DNA of 64,000 nt from Acanthochromis polyacanthus (lineage: Eukaryota > Chordata > Actinopteri > Pomacentridae). How positions within the stretch are numbered: the stretch's first letter is position 1; every line of letters begins with the position of its first letter. The notes under the pieces were generated by a model that did not search any database, had not been told where the DNA came from, and saw nothing but the letters and a program-made list of their open reading frames with translations. Below, in pieces: positions 12,001 to 22,798 of this stretch. A program made the position numbers and the translations under genes. The DNA lies in the NCBI RefSeq assembly GCF_021347895.1, contig NC_067132.1:25947757-26011756 (forward strand), in the 5' to 3' direction.

Positions 12001-14020
12001 AGAATAAATTAACTCTCGCCTGCAGGAACTCCAGGTTGGTCAGGTTGGCACCTATGAAGATATCTAGAGAGTGGAGGCTTGCTCTAGATATATATAGGCT
12101 CTTCAGGTTTTGAATCGGGAAGAACAGTTCTGGAGGGAGATCGGGGAGGTCGTTTGAGCTGATGTCAAGTGTTTGCAGCTTAGGCGTGTACTGAAACGTG
12201 TCCTTGTGCAGGAAAACAAGCTGATTGTTCCTGACCTTGAAAAGCAAAAGGTTCGTCAAACCTTGCAGGAAGTTTCGAGGCAGCAAATGCTTCATTCTGA
12301 AGTGTTGTGCATTGATAGACAACTCCTCCAAACGGGATAGTTTAGAAAACGGTGGATTAGACAAAGCAAGAGTGGATTCATATTTAATGTTATTGTTCTC
12401 CAAATCCAGTCTTCTTAAGTTAATCAAAGTATTGAAAACATCTTTGTCTAACTGCTTTTTAGTAATTTTGTTTGATTGCAACTGAATACGCGTAAGATTT
12501 GTCAAGCCAACGAAACTTTCCTTTTCGAGACTCTCTATCTTATTTTCATGTAACGACAAGTTCTGGAGGGACCGCAGGCCTTTAAATTGACCCCCTTTGA
12601 TAGCAGTGAGTTCGTTTCCATACAGATTTAGCTGTGTGAGGTTTGGCAAGTATTTTTTGAAAGCGCCGTTCAGTTTACGTATGTGGCTGGACTGTAGTTT
12701 CAGAACCTGCAACCGTGTTAAATCCTTAAATAGGCAATCTTTCAGATCTGGGATTGAATTCAGGTAAAGGTTGAGCTGCCGAAGCTTCGTCTGATTGGTG
12801 AAATCGTGACATTGGAGCGAGGTGATGTTATTGTTGCTGAGGTCCAGCTCCAATAAAGCTGGAAGATTCCTTGTGGCAGCCGGGACAGACATAAGCTTGT
12901 TGGAACTCAGGGTCAAGATCTTTAAGCTCCGAAGGGATCTGAAGGCGTTGTCGTCGATAACTTTTATGTTACTCTTCGTTAACTCTAACTCGGTGACATT
13001 AACGCACAGCTTAAACAAATCTGAGCCAACAGTTTTAAGCTTGTTATATTTAAGCTGCAGAGAGGACAGAGTTGGGATGGTGCAGGACATGTTGATGAGC
13101 TTGGCGAGGTTATATTTCATTGCGTTCATTCTCAGAGAAGTTAGAGACGAGTTCACTCTCTGCAGCAGTGTTTTCATGTCTCCAAGAGCCATTTGAAGCC
13201 CGCTGATATCAAGTACAGACACTCGACTCAGGAAAGTGCTGCTACGTACGTCCCAGATCATCTGTTGCTTTCTGGAAGAGCCGCCGATGTTAAACCGAGT
13301 GAGATTTGGAAAAATATCCTTGGTGATATTAAAAACTGTGATGGGATTTTGAGACAAGTCAATGACACGGAGGTCCAATGAGCTGTTTGTCAGTTCCCAT
13401 GACCTAAAAGTGAATAAATTGTTGTTTTTCATGATCAGCTCCTGCAGATGTGGCAAATGCTGCAATATTAAATGGATTTTTTCTAAGCTGCCTAGTTTGT
13501 TGTGGGAAATATCCAAAATCTGCAAGCTTGTCAAGGGCTTAAAAGAGGTGGATGCCACTTCTTTTATGTGGTTACTGAGAAGTCTGAGTTCAGTAAGGCG
13601 ACTCAAACCGTTAAAAACATTCTCGCCCAGTTTGACAAGTTTGTTGTTATTGAGATTTAACTTCTGGAGGGAAACCAGATTAGCAAAAGCGCCGCTATCT
13701 ATCTGCGAAATGTTGTTGCGGTTTAGATCTAACCGAATCAAAACCGGGAAATCGCTGAAATCCAACGCTTGTATTCTTGAAATTCTGTTCTCAGATAAAT
13801 CAAAGAACGTCACTGTTGAGGGAATATCGCGAGGAACACCTTTCAGTTTGCTCTTGACACATAGGGCGCTATTTTGGTTGATTCGGCAAGTCTTCAGTGC
13901 AAATCCACTCACAGGTCCGACGAAACTGACGATCGTCAGCAAGAGGAAAATGGTTCTGAATTTGCAACATTTCGATCCTACGGTTGGTTTCATTTTGTCC
14001 TCTTCCCATCTGTGGCCCAT
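9044..14020 (-). CDS. Toll-like receptor, TLR11 subfamily (TLR22/TLR23/TLR13-like), frameshifted
   Basis: Innate pattern-recognition receptor. Coding exons in transcript order are 14020-11495, 10344-10227 and 9284-9044, with correct splice borders. The first ATG gives a short N-extension before a hydrophobic signal peptide; a second start lies at 13993. The ectodomain has an N-terminal cysteine cap, roughly 25 leucine-rich repeats and a CDCDNAWF C-terminal cap. A transmembrane helix follows (about 23 residues, TGFICFVSTTC onward), then a TIR domain with box 1 YDAFISY, box 2 RDFEPGKPII and box 3 VFWEKL. The TIR matches the fish TLR22/23/13 group closely (DNITDGIYGSRKTICVISRR). Box 2 is split by the first intron. 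Read through, the protein would be about 960 residues, normal for the family. As written, an A6 run at 11886-11891 shifts frame in the C-terminal cap, and translation stops at 11726 after 764 residues, losing membrane and TIR segments. The intact downstream frame suggests a sequencing indel or a very recent mutation. Ligand is not predictable. Confidence 0.85.
9285..10226 (-). other. TLR intron 2 (phase 2, within the TIR domain)
   Basis: The donor GTAGCGCAG follows GCGGCCAG at 10227. The acceptor CCAACTCACAG precedes TTTCCGACTG at 9284. Joining gives the expected REIQAASFRLFDE. The intron is AT-rich with no further feature. Confidence 0.8.
10345..11494 (-). other. TLR intron 1 (phase 1, inside TIR box 2)
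   Basis: The donor GTAAGACTG follows CCAG at 11495. The acceptor CTTCCTCAG precedes GGAAACCC at 10344. Joining restores a Gly-Lys-Pro codon order across box 2. No other feature was seen inside. Confidence 0.8.
11886..11891 (-). other. Single-base frameshift in an A6 homopolymer of the TLR gene
   Basis: The coding strand reads GTA AAA AAG ACA, but one more A would give VKKDNYTQVFDAY, the family-like continuation that leads without a stop into the transmembrane and TIR segments. Before the run the frame encodes the conserved CDCDNAWFLQWV. The lesion is a net loss of one base. Confidence 0.85.
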
Positions 14021-14464
14021 TTTTAAAACTTTAAAGCAAAATCCAGCTGATAATTTTCCAACGTACAGCCCACCTAGTGAATAAAACAGTAAAAGATATC
14101 CCTGAAAATCCAACAAAACAGGCAAATAAAGAGAACAAGCAAATGGAAAATAACTGAAAATAGAACATTCAAATAAAATGGCTTTGCATTTTGAGGAAAA
14201 ATAAATACATCTCAACTCAAACACCCTTTTTGACTTTACTGTGCACAGATAGATAGACACTTCATCAATAACGATCGGAATTAAGGCATTCAATAGGTTG
14301 GCAGATACAAAACCCAATAAACCCAAGAATATATGAACAAAAAAGGAAGAATATATATTCAATAAAGGCAAATATACTTCAAAAATTGCTGGGTTTAAAG
14401 CTGGAAAACAACATACACACGGCACAGGAAGAAGAGACAGCACACACTCAGTTTTTACTTGCAA
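14021..14464 (-). other. 5' region of the TLR gene, open in the coding frame
   Basis: Upstream of the chosen ATG the same frame stays open for 148 more codons, to an ATG at 14464. The extra sequence is hydrophobic and cysteine-rich and does not resemble LRR or other TLR sequence. A normal signal peptide follows the inner ATG, so I treat this stretch as 5' UTR or intron. Confidence 0.4.
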
Positions 14465-14623
14465 GGGGAGCCAGACAGACCGTACCGCTGTAGCAATGAT
14501 TCGTAAAGAATAGCAGTTAGAAATAAAGGTTTTTGATACTTACTGCATCACAGAGAGAAGAGCCAGTGATAATGTTCAGAGTTTTTTTGAAGTAAAATTC
14601 TCTTTGTTTCTTAGAATGAGATC

Positions 14624-14995
14624 TTCCTCTTTCACGAAAAGATAGAAAATAACTTCTCTGGGTGCATTCTAGTGTTGCTGTATATGCTTTTGGTCTTCCT
14701 GTCGCCTCGATCATCTTTTTGTGGATGGAGAGAGGAAGTGAGAGTAGAGACAGTAGGGGAGAGTCATAGGTCTGAACTGTATCATTAACACTCACAGTGT
14801 TCACTATATGAGGATATGTCTTCTTTTAATGGTGACCAGTTCACTATTTTTATGGGCAAGTTCATATTCATGTCAAAATTTCTGGAAACAATACAAAAGA
14901 TTTTTTACGTTCGATGTGCTGGACATTAATGTTAATTCCCTTCAGTTTCATTTTACTTCATCATACTAGGTGCTGTGGTTTCCCTCACTTCCTCT
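14624..14995 (-). promoter_or_regulatory. Cluster of PU.1/ETS-IRF-like sites upstream of the TLR
   Basis: Three myeloid-type motifs lie 600-975 bp upstream of the TLR start. AGAGGAAGTG is at 14731-14740 (+ strand) and again at 14986-14995 (minus strand). GAAAGAGGAA, an ETS-IRF composite-like motif, is at 14624-14633 (minus strand). An ISRE-like AGTTTCATTTTA is at 14944. PU.1/IRF control is typical of macrophage TLRs. Use of these sites, and the position of the promoter, are inferred. Confidence 0.3.
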
Positions 14996-16780
14996 AAAAA
15001 AAAAAACTGTCTAGAATTGACAAAGACAAGTCAAGCCTACATACAAACAACATCACTTCTGCTTCTTCGCTGAGTTAAACTAGAGGGCAAGAGACACATT
15101 TCACTGCTCCAATTAGTTTAACCTCTGGGGTCAGTCTATTCACTGGTGGATTTAGAAATTCCAACATTCATTCAAACACAAAGACATCGGGGTCCAAGAG
15201 TCTGAGACCACATATTCTCATGTAAGCCTGCAAGTAAGCAGAAAGTGTGAAGATTCAGAGACAGTTAAATGTATGTTCTGTACAAAAGGTTGGATTCCCT
15301 CAAGCCGTATCCTTCCATTGAAGCAGCGATTAGACGGCACCCAAGTGGATTTGATCGACTCATCAGAGGCTTGTCTTGTTCAAGGCCTCTTCATCTGTTA
15401 GAAATATAGCAATAGTTCAGATTTTCAGCAGAAAATCATGAACTGTTGCCCCCTAATTGAGTAAACAGTCCATGTACCAAACCCAAAGCAGCCTGGCTTG
15501 AGTTCCAGCCTCCTTGAATAAAACTCCCCAAAAATAACCTTAAACAGGAGAATTCTTAAAGCTAATCATGGCTCGTCGGAAGGTTTCTAAGAGGACAGAG
15601 TATGGAGCTGTAAAGCTCTTTGTAGAGACTGAATGAGTTTTATCCAGGGGTTGAATTCATTTACAGATCTTGAAGTCCCCTTCTTTTCTTGATCTTGTGC
15701 CTTCTTTTCTTTCACTTCTTGTCAAAATTGTTGTGAAAAGCTGTTTGCAGTGTGGCAGTTATGAGTCATTTCCATCTTATGACACATGATTATGAAAGTA
15801 TTATTATTAACCTAAACATTTCTCTACAAGCTACTGCACAGACTCACTGCTAACACCTTTCTGTTTTCAGCATTTATAGCTTCTTCTGGACAGTATTTTC
15901 AAGATTATGAAGTGGCTTATCGTGGAATGTTTTTAGCTTTGTTGCTTACATGCAGGTATACTTGCAATAGTAAAATTACTGCAAAAATGAACTGATTTAA
16001 TCACTGAAGTAAATGACAAAAAGACAACTGACGGCCAGTCAACACAGCTTATTATACTCAGCCTATCATTACTGGAGGGAGTTTTAGTTGTTTTTACGTA
16101 CAACAGTAATGTCACTGTTTCCTGAAACTTAAATTCAAAGAAAAATAAATCAGATTGTCTAGTTTCTAACTGTAGATGGTTGGATTTACTTTGACATGTC
16201 TGACTCTGTGATTTCACCAACACAGTGGAAGGGAATGGCATTTAGTTTCAGTTTCAACATTATGCTGCAACATTAAGAAAATGCATCTGTGTCCACATTT
16301 TTCATCAACAGAACCCAGTGTGTGCAGTACGTTCATGTAAAGTTTTTCTGTTTCTACTTTCTGCAGTCCGCTGTGTGACTTTCGATCTCACATTCACAGT
16401 TTTGGTTGCATCCAAAGCAGGATCAGGCAGTGAACGCACCATCAGAAGGTCGACAGGCAATGCTTTGTTCACTAAGAGACACAAAATGGCTACATCACTG
16501 ATACAGAATTTACTACATAAAGAAAACAAGACTCCCAAAGTGGTTTGAGAGGATGAGGAGCATCTGTAAACTACTTCTCAGGAGGCCAAAGACAGGGTGG
16601 AATTAAGTATAGAAACATTTTGCACCAAATGATGGGGAAAAAAAGTTGTATTTACTGACAAAATCTAGAGATTACAATCGAAGAAATGTGTGTGAGGAGG
16701 CCAATAGGAGAGAGAATAATACTGCAGTGTATCAAACTCACAATGAAACACAGTGCTGGAAATAGAAAGACAAGTTTCAA
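14996..16780. other. Intergenic DNA, nothing recognised
   Basis: Unique AT-rich sequence upstream of the TLR. Short open frames show no domain and no splice support. No repeat family was recognised. Confidence 0.4.
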
Positions 16781-16784
16781 AGAT

Positions 16785-17480
16785 TTTGGGACAGATTTTG
16801 AGTAATTTTGGGCAAATTTTGAGTCATTTCAAACAGCTTTTGGGTCATTTTGGTCATGTTTTGTCATTTTAAGCAACTTTTGAAGCCCTTGCGGACACAT
16901 GTTCATTCATTTTGGGCATATATGACTTATTTCAGACAAGTTTTTGAGACAAATTCTTCATTTCATGGCAACTTTTGGCCAGGTTTAAGTCATTATAAGC
17001 AACTTCTGAAGCACTTGGGACACATTTTGGGTCATTTTGGGCATATTTGAGTTATTTCAAACAACTTTTGAGTCATTTTGGGAAAATTTGGAATCATTTC
17101 ACACAATTTTTGAATCATTTTTGATCAGATGTTTGTCATTTTAAACAATTTTTGAAGCACTTGGGACAGATTTTGAGCCATTCTGGACATGTATGAGTTA
17201 TTTCAGACAAATTTTGACCCATTTAGGGCAAATTCGTAATCATTTCACACAACTTTTGACTCATTTTAGTCCAGTTTTAGTCATTTCGACAACTTTCGAA
17301 GCTTTTGGGACAAAGTTTGAGTCATGGACAAATTCTGAATCATTTCACACAACTTTTTGGTCATTTTCATCAGGTTTTAGTCATTTAGGGAACTTTTAAA
17401 ACTTTGGGGACAGTTTTGGGTCATTTTGGGCAACTTTAGAGTAATTTCGGTTCGATTTTAGTCATTTTAGAGTCTTTATA
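16785..17480 (+). repeat. Two-level minisatellite, forward arm
   Basis: Short words (TTTTGAGTCATTT, CACACAACTTTT, GGGCAAATTTTG) are arranged in a higher-order unit of about 145 bp. The landmark GAAGCACTTGGGACA recurs at about 17008, 17154 and 17298. The array at 18420-18870 is the same family in reverse complement. Confidence 0.75.
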
Positions 17481-18419
17481 AGAGTCTTTATGGAGAAAGA
17501 TGCATACTGAAGCAGGATAATCAATCATAGCATTTTTCAAGCACATTATATGCAGTTTCAAGTGCTTTGCAAGCAACTGACTAAACATAGGTTGTTAAAA
17601 GTAGATTTAGAAACTAATGCACAGTGAAATAAATCAACATATTTTCTGAGTAATGAAAATAATCAAATACGAATAAATAGTAGAGCAATCACTTTAAAAA
17701 ATGAAATTATAAAATAATTACAGGACATAAATTGATTATATTACAGTATAATAATATATAAGGGTTAATTATGATAAGAAATAAGTATAAATACCAAAAT
17801 TATAAAACACAGACAGAATAGAAACAGATTTTTTAAAAATTTTTACATCGTCTTGAAACAGAAATAGAAGAAGCGACACACCAAAGGTTTTTGTTCTGCT
17901 TCGTGAAGCGGCTGAAACAGAAGAAGTGAAAAGTCTGAGGCCACACTTCATAAATTTTCAGAACAGGAAGTGTGATGTTAGGCAACAGGGAGACACAGGG
18001 TGGGCTGCAGCACATGCTTCATCTTTTAAGCCTGTATATGTTCACATCTTTAAAATAAAGTATGCTGAATTACCAGTTCTTCTTTTGGGTTGTTCCCTGC
18101 TTATGCTTTAGTGGCAACACCCTGTGAATGACCTTAAAATGAAAGAAATGTTAAAAATTTAATTGATTCTCAGGCAACTTCTGAAGTGTTCCCGTTCCTG
18201 ACTCCTTAATCTATTGTGCATTGTCTGATTGCAGTTAATGCAATAGAGATCTTTAGGTGAATACATCAAACATGTTTTATTCATAGAAGCTTTAGCATTC
18301 ATATTTATTCATTTTTTCTAGTGATTTACAAGCCCACAGAGGAATCCAATCAACAACCCTTTACATTTTACTGCTGTGACGTCTTCTTTAGTAATATGTT
18401 TAACCTTCTTAAAGCATGG
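17481..18419. other. Spacer between two inverted minisatellite arms
   Basis: AT-rich DNA, about 940 bp, with short open frames and no recognisable gene or repeat. It would form the loop if the flanking arrays paired. Confidence 0.4.
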
Positions 18420-18870
18420 GAGAAAACTGACCAAAATGAGTCCAAATTTGTCCCAAATGCTAAAAAGTGACCAAAATCTGACCAGAATTACTCAAAAAAA
18501 TGTCTAAAATGACTAAAATGTAACCAAAATGACTCTAAAATTGCCCAGAATGACTCAAAACTATCCCAAAAGATTTAAAAATTGCCTGAATTACTAAAAC
18601 CGGATTAAAATGACTCAAAAGTCGTGTGAAATTATTCAGAATTTGTCCAAAATTGCTCAAAATTGTTGTCTAAATGACTAAAACCTGATCAAAATGACTC
18701 AAAATGTGTTTAGAGTGACTCAAATCTGCCCAAAGTGATTCCAAATTTGTGTAAAAAGCTTCAAAACTGTCTACAATGACTGAAATCTGCACATATTGAC
18801 TTGAATTTTGTCAAATAGCTTGAAATGTTGTCTAAAATGTCTAAATCCTGATTGAAAAAAATGACTCAAG
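18420..18870 (-). repeat. Two-level minisatellite, inverted arm
   Basis: Read on the minus strand it contains the same words as the 16785-17480 array: TTTTGAGTCATTTTGATCAG, AATTCTGAATAATTTCACAC and GGTTTTAGTCATTTAG. The + strand shows the complements AAAATGACTCAAAA and TGACTAAAACCTGATC. Confidence 0.7.
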
Positions 18871-19914
18871 TCGACATGTTTTTCTTGTGTGTTGAGCTGC
18901 TGGCAGATATGTACTCCGTTACATCGACAAAATGGTAAATCCAAACTATAGCTGAGCAGGAAAATGAGTAGACTAGCTGTCAAAACTAAACCAAAATAAA
19001 CCTGGACTCAACCTGAGGAAGTTAAAGTGGAAAAGCTGATGGTAAATATATCATAAATGAGGTCATTTCTGAAACGAACACTGATGTATTTTCTTCTTTA
19101 TACAGTTAAAGTCACTCAAGAATGACTCGCCTGCAGTGTGGTTCAGAAAAACGTGATGAAAAATGTCCACTTTTGCACAATCAGTGACGTGTTTAGCTGC
19201 TAAGATCAGATAGAGGAAGCGCGGCTGGGTTTTGTTTTTCACTGAAGTGTAATTTATTGACTTTCCTCGCTTTTATTTATAGGGTTTGAGGTCATTTTAT
19301 GCACTCAGGATTATATAAGTCATTAATTTACCAATATAAATGTGGTTTATTGAGGGGAAATAACTTGCACACAGCTTGGGAACATGATTTATGAATGTCC
19401 AGGCATTCTTTAATTCCCTTTTTCACTTCCGTAACCGCACGTTATGAATCAATAGTTCCTTTTATGTAATGGCAGTAAACGATATGTGGACCAGTTCTCC
19501 TAATAGACAAATCAAGATAGCTCCTGCAGCTTTTTTTTGTCAGTTGTCAGAAGTTGAAACAAATCAGGAGGCTTGTGCACATCCAGCGTAGTTGAGTCTG
19601 AGAGGATCTGACTTTAGCGCTCGATAAAATCCACACGCCGTCTCGCTAAGCAGCTGCTGGATGAAGCTTCATATTTAACAGGCAGATATGAGGCTGGTAT
19701 TGATGTTCTCAGATAATTCCACATCACCAGCCTTAAACAGAGCCGCTCCCCAAGACAGAGCGCTCAGTTTTTATCGATGCTAAATGGTCAAATCAAATCA
19801 CAGCTGAATATATTTGTTGATGCTGGTCTTGGATGGATTTTGGCCCAATGGATCTCTGGACAAAGACCTCCAACCTCTCCCTATAAATAACAATAAAACA
19901 TCTCGTTTAGGCCT
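18871..19914. other. Intergenic DNA, nothing recognised
   Basis: Unique sequence of mixed composition without long open frames, splice-supported exons or recognised repeats. Confidence 0.4.
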
Positions 19915-21130
19915 TTTGTTGTTTCTTATAGTCATATAGTCTCCATTTGTGGTCATCTTTTCTCTCTTTTTCATCTTCTTTTTGTGATTTTATGTCTCTT
20001 TGACAGAATCACAAACTACCAAGTTTGTGATTCTATCTAGTCTTTTACAGTCATATTATATGTCTTCTTTGTAATTTGCCATCATTATGCATGTCTTTGT
20101 CATTTCTTTAGTTGTCTTTTACAGTCATATTAGAGCTCCTTTTGTTGGTTTTGTATCTGTTTTTGGTCCTTTTTGTTTCTTGTAGTCATTCTGCGTCCCT
20201 TTGTTGTAATTTTGTGTCTCTTTTAGGGCTTTTATTGCTTCTTACAGTAAAATTGCACGCCGTTGATGTCAGTTTTTTATCTTTATTTTTCTTTTTTTTT
20301 AAGTCATTGTGTGCCTCTTTGCAGACATTTTGTGTTTTATTTTGGTCTTTTGCAGTCAGTTTACATCTCATTTCTATGATTTTGTTTGTTTTTTGTTGTT
20401 ACAGATTCTCTTTGTGGTCATTTTGAGTGTCTTTGTGGCTTTATTGTTTTTTACTGTCATTTTGTGTCTCTCTGTGTATGGAGTCATAGGAGTGCCAAAT
20501 CAAAATATAAATAAATAAATAAATATATAAATGTGGAAATATAAAGAGAAATAAGTAAATAAATAAATGTGGAAATATAAAGAGAAATAAATAAATAAAT
20601 AAATAAAAGGGAAAACAGAAAAGGTAAAAGCAAGACAAAATTTTCCTTTTTATTTATTTATTTCTCTTTATATCACCACATTTATTTATTTATTTATTTC
20701 TCTTTATATTTCCACATTTATATATTTATTTATTTATCCATTTATATTTTGATTTGGCACTCCTATGACTCCATATCTGTGGTCATGTTGCATCTCTGTT
20801 TAGTTATTTTGTGTCTCATTTGAGTGTTTTATTGTTTCTTTTAGCTATTTTGCAACACTTGCTGATCATTTTAACCGCCTTTGTGGAATTATCATGTCTT
20901 TTACGGTAATTATGTGTCTCTTTTTGGTCATGTTACAGCTCTTAGGTGTTTTATATCCCTTATAGTCGTTTTGATTCTTTTTGTGCTCATGTTGTGTGTC
21001 TAATTGTCGGTTTTATTTCCATTTAGGGTCTTACAGTGTTGATTATAATCATTTTGCATCTCTGTAGCCACGTTGAACCCCTTTTCTGTCATTTCATGTC
21101 TCTTTTAGGTCTTTTGTTGTCTCTGATACT
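19915..21130. repeat. GTGTCTC minisatellite, block 3
   Basis: Same T-rich family as the start of the window (TTTTGTGTCTC, CTTTTACAGTCAT, TTGTGGTCATTTTG). It is interrupted by the palindromic element at 20477-20775. Confidence 0.7.
20477..20775. mobile_element. AT-rich foldback element (about 299 bp near-palindrome)
   Basis: The left arm begins TATGGAGTCATAGGAGTGCC and the right arm ends with its reverse complement GGCACTCCTATGACTCCATA. The arms pair for roughly 130 bp through ATAAATAAAT and TGGAAATATAAAGAGAAAT blocks around a short loop near 20610-20640. A 6-bp direct repeat TCTGTG flanks it (20471-20476 and 20776-20781), consistent with a target-site duplication. Confidence 0.75.
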
Positions 21131-22300
21131 ACATATTCTGCCTTTTGGTTGTAGTTTACTGTGATTATGAACACCTCTTGAGGTCATTTACACTTGTGGG
21201 ACTGACTTACAGTCAAGGAATGTTACTCATCTTAAGAGAATGCTAACAAGCTGACAGCAAAAAAACCCAACATGCTAACATTTGACAAGTAAATTCCTTA
21301 ACATTTTTACATTTAGTAGGTTAGCATGCTAATTATTGCTAATTGGCCAAAAAAAAAAAAAAAAACACATGCCGCAGAATCCATTTTTCAAGTATTTGAC
21401 CATAAATGACTTTAAATTTTGATTTGATGATGTAAAGTTTGATGTCACATTGTGAAATTCTCTCAGTGTCCACATGTTGTTGGATTAAGTTATAAAATCA
21501 AAAAGTAGTGATGAGTTTTTTGCTCTCCTCTGCAAATCTCTAAACAACACACCAACAGAGACATGCTTTGTATTACCTCATAGCTTCCCAGTAACACTTG
21601 TGACCAGCAGAGGTCTCTGCAGGGAAAGAAAACTGTGACTGTCCGCTCACTGGGTCACATCCTTCTACTGTATGCACATACATCCACCTACAGAGGAGAT
21701 GACGCAGCAGTGAAGCAAACCAAAAGAAACAGGAGCTGATTGTACCTCCAGGACTGAACTGTTTGTGCTTGTAAAAGACTGCAGAGATGAGAACGTAGCT
21801 CAACACAACACGAGTCTTCTGATTAAACTGGATGCCACTGTAGTCGTTGCATGACTCCAGTTGCTGCCCAACTCAGAAGTCATTCCTGTAGTTTCCAGTG
21901 TAGCAGAGATCTGCAGTGCGCGATTACCGCAGCAGCTTGTTAAAGTCAACAGAGCTGTGATTTTGTAGAATCGAGGGAGGGAAATTAAACTGAAGATGGA
22001 GTCAGTGAGAGCCCTTTTTTTTGTTACAGAGAATATTTCAGAGGAAGCAAAAGCAAACGGATACTGAGATATTTGTCTCTCAGATGCTTGTGGAAAAGGT
22101 TGTGCAACTGTAGCAGACAGCTTCATTCAAAAGTATGATGACAGCAGAGTGAATGCTACTTTAGGCATTTGAATTTGAGAAAAACACAACAATGAGGCTA
22201 AAGTAGAAGCTTTTGTTTTATGCTAAAAATGTGCAATTTGTATATTTTTAGATAGATATCCAAAAGTATAACAGTAGAGAGAGATTTCAGTGTAAACTGG
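21131..22300. other. Intergenic DNA, nothing recognised
   Basis: Mixed-composition DNA. Open frames of 77 and 108 codons on the minus strand (21573-22126) carry no recognisable domain and lie in sequence that looks non-coding. Confidence 0.35.
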
Positions 22301-22304
22301 AAAA

Positions 22305-22727
22305 GCACTCAGAGAGTGCAGACCTCCGCCAAGTATCGAGAGGAAAACAGCAAACCCATGCAGTAAAGGATCATGAGCTGGAATCAAACCTGCCTCTCTG
22401 ACACAGTTCTGTTAATGAATCACCTTCTTAACCAGTTGAGCTATCTGGACACCTTGTTCCAATTTGTTGGACGACATACAAACCTATGATGTTTTTGTCA
22501 TATTTTGGACCACATACTAAAACATACTAAAAAATTCAAAGTGATCCAGAATCCAGGATCCTTTCCGGATTGCCACCAAAATTAAATCAGCTCTTCCTCT
22601 TACCATAGTCTACATCCCCTCAAAATGTCATGTGAATCTGCCCAGGCATTTTTGAGTTATCTTGCTGACAGACAGACAGACGGACACACAAACGCTGGGT
22701 GTCACATAACCTCTTTGGCGGAGGTAA
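22305..22727 (+). mobile_element. Interspersed element with CCTCCGCCAAG / GGCGGAGG ends, copy 1
   Basis: Begins GCACTCAGAGAGTGCAGACC with CCTCCGCCAAG and ends CACATAACCTCTTTGGCGGAGG after a GACAGACAGACAG stretch. The inverted terminal motif and the internal tail are shared with copies at 34340-34620, 47550-48170 and 48895-49472. Non-coding. It encloses a tRNA-like SINE head. Confidence 0.6.
22370..22453 (-). repeat. tRNA-derived SINE head
   Basis: On the minus strand an A-box-like TAGCTCAACTGG (22443-22432) is followed about 42 nt later by a B-box-like GGTTTGATTCC (22390-22380), the internal pol III promoter arrangement of tRNA genes. The acceptor stem does not pair, so it is a SINE-type relic and not a tRNA gene. 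Confidence 0.5.
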
Positions 22728-22798
22728 ACATCTTAAATATTCACTGTTTTTATTTGCTCCTCCGACCACTGAGTGGCGCTTCCTCATTTTGAGAGTTA

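Noticed and set aside
13362..14084. 240-codon + strand open frame opposite the TLR
   Set aside because: Antisense shadow of the leucine-rich-repeat coding exon; no domain of its own.
22370..22453. tRNA gene
   Set aside because: A- and B-box-like motifs are present, but the acceptor stem does not pair; kept as SINE head.
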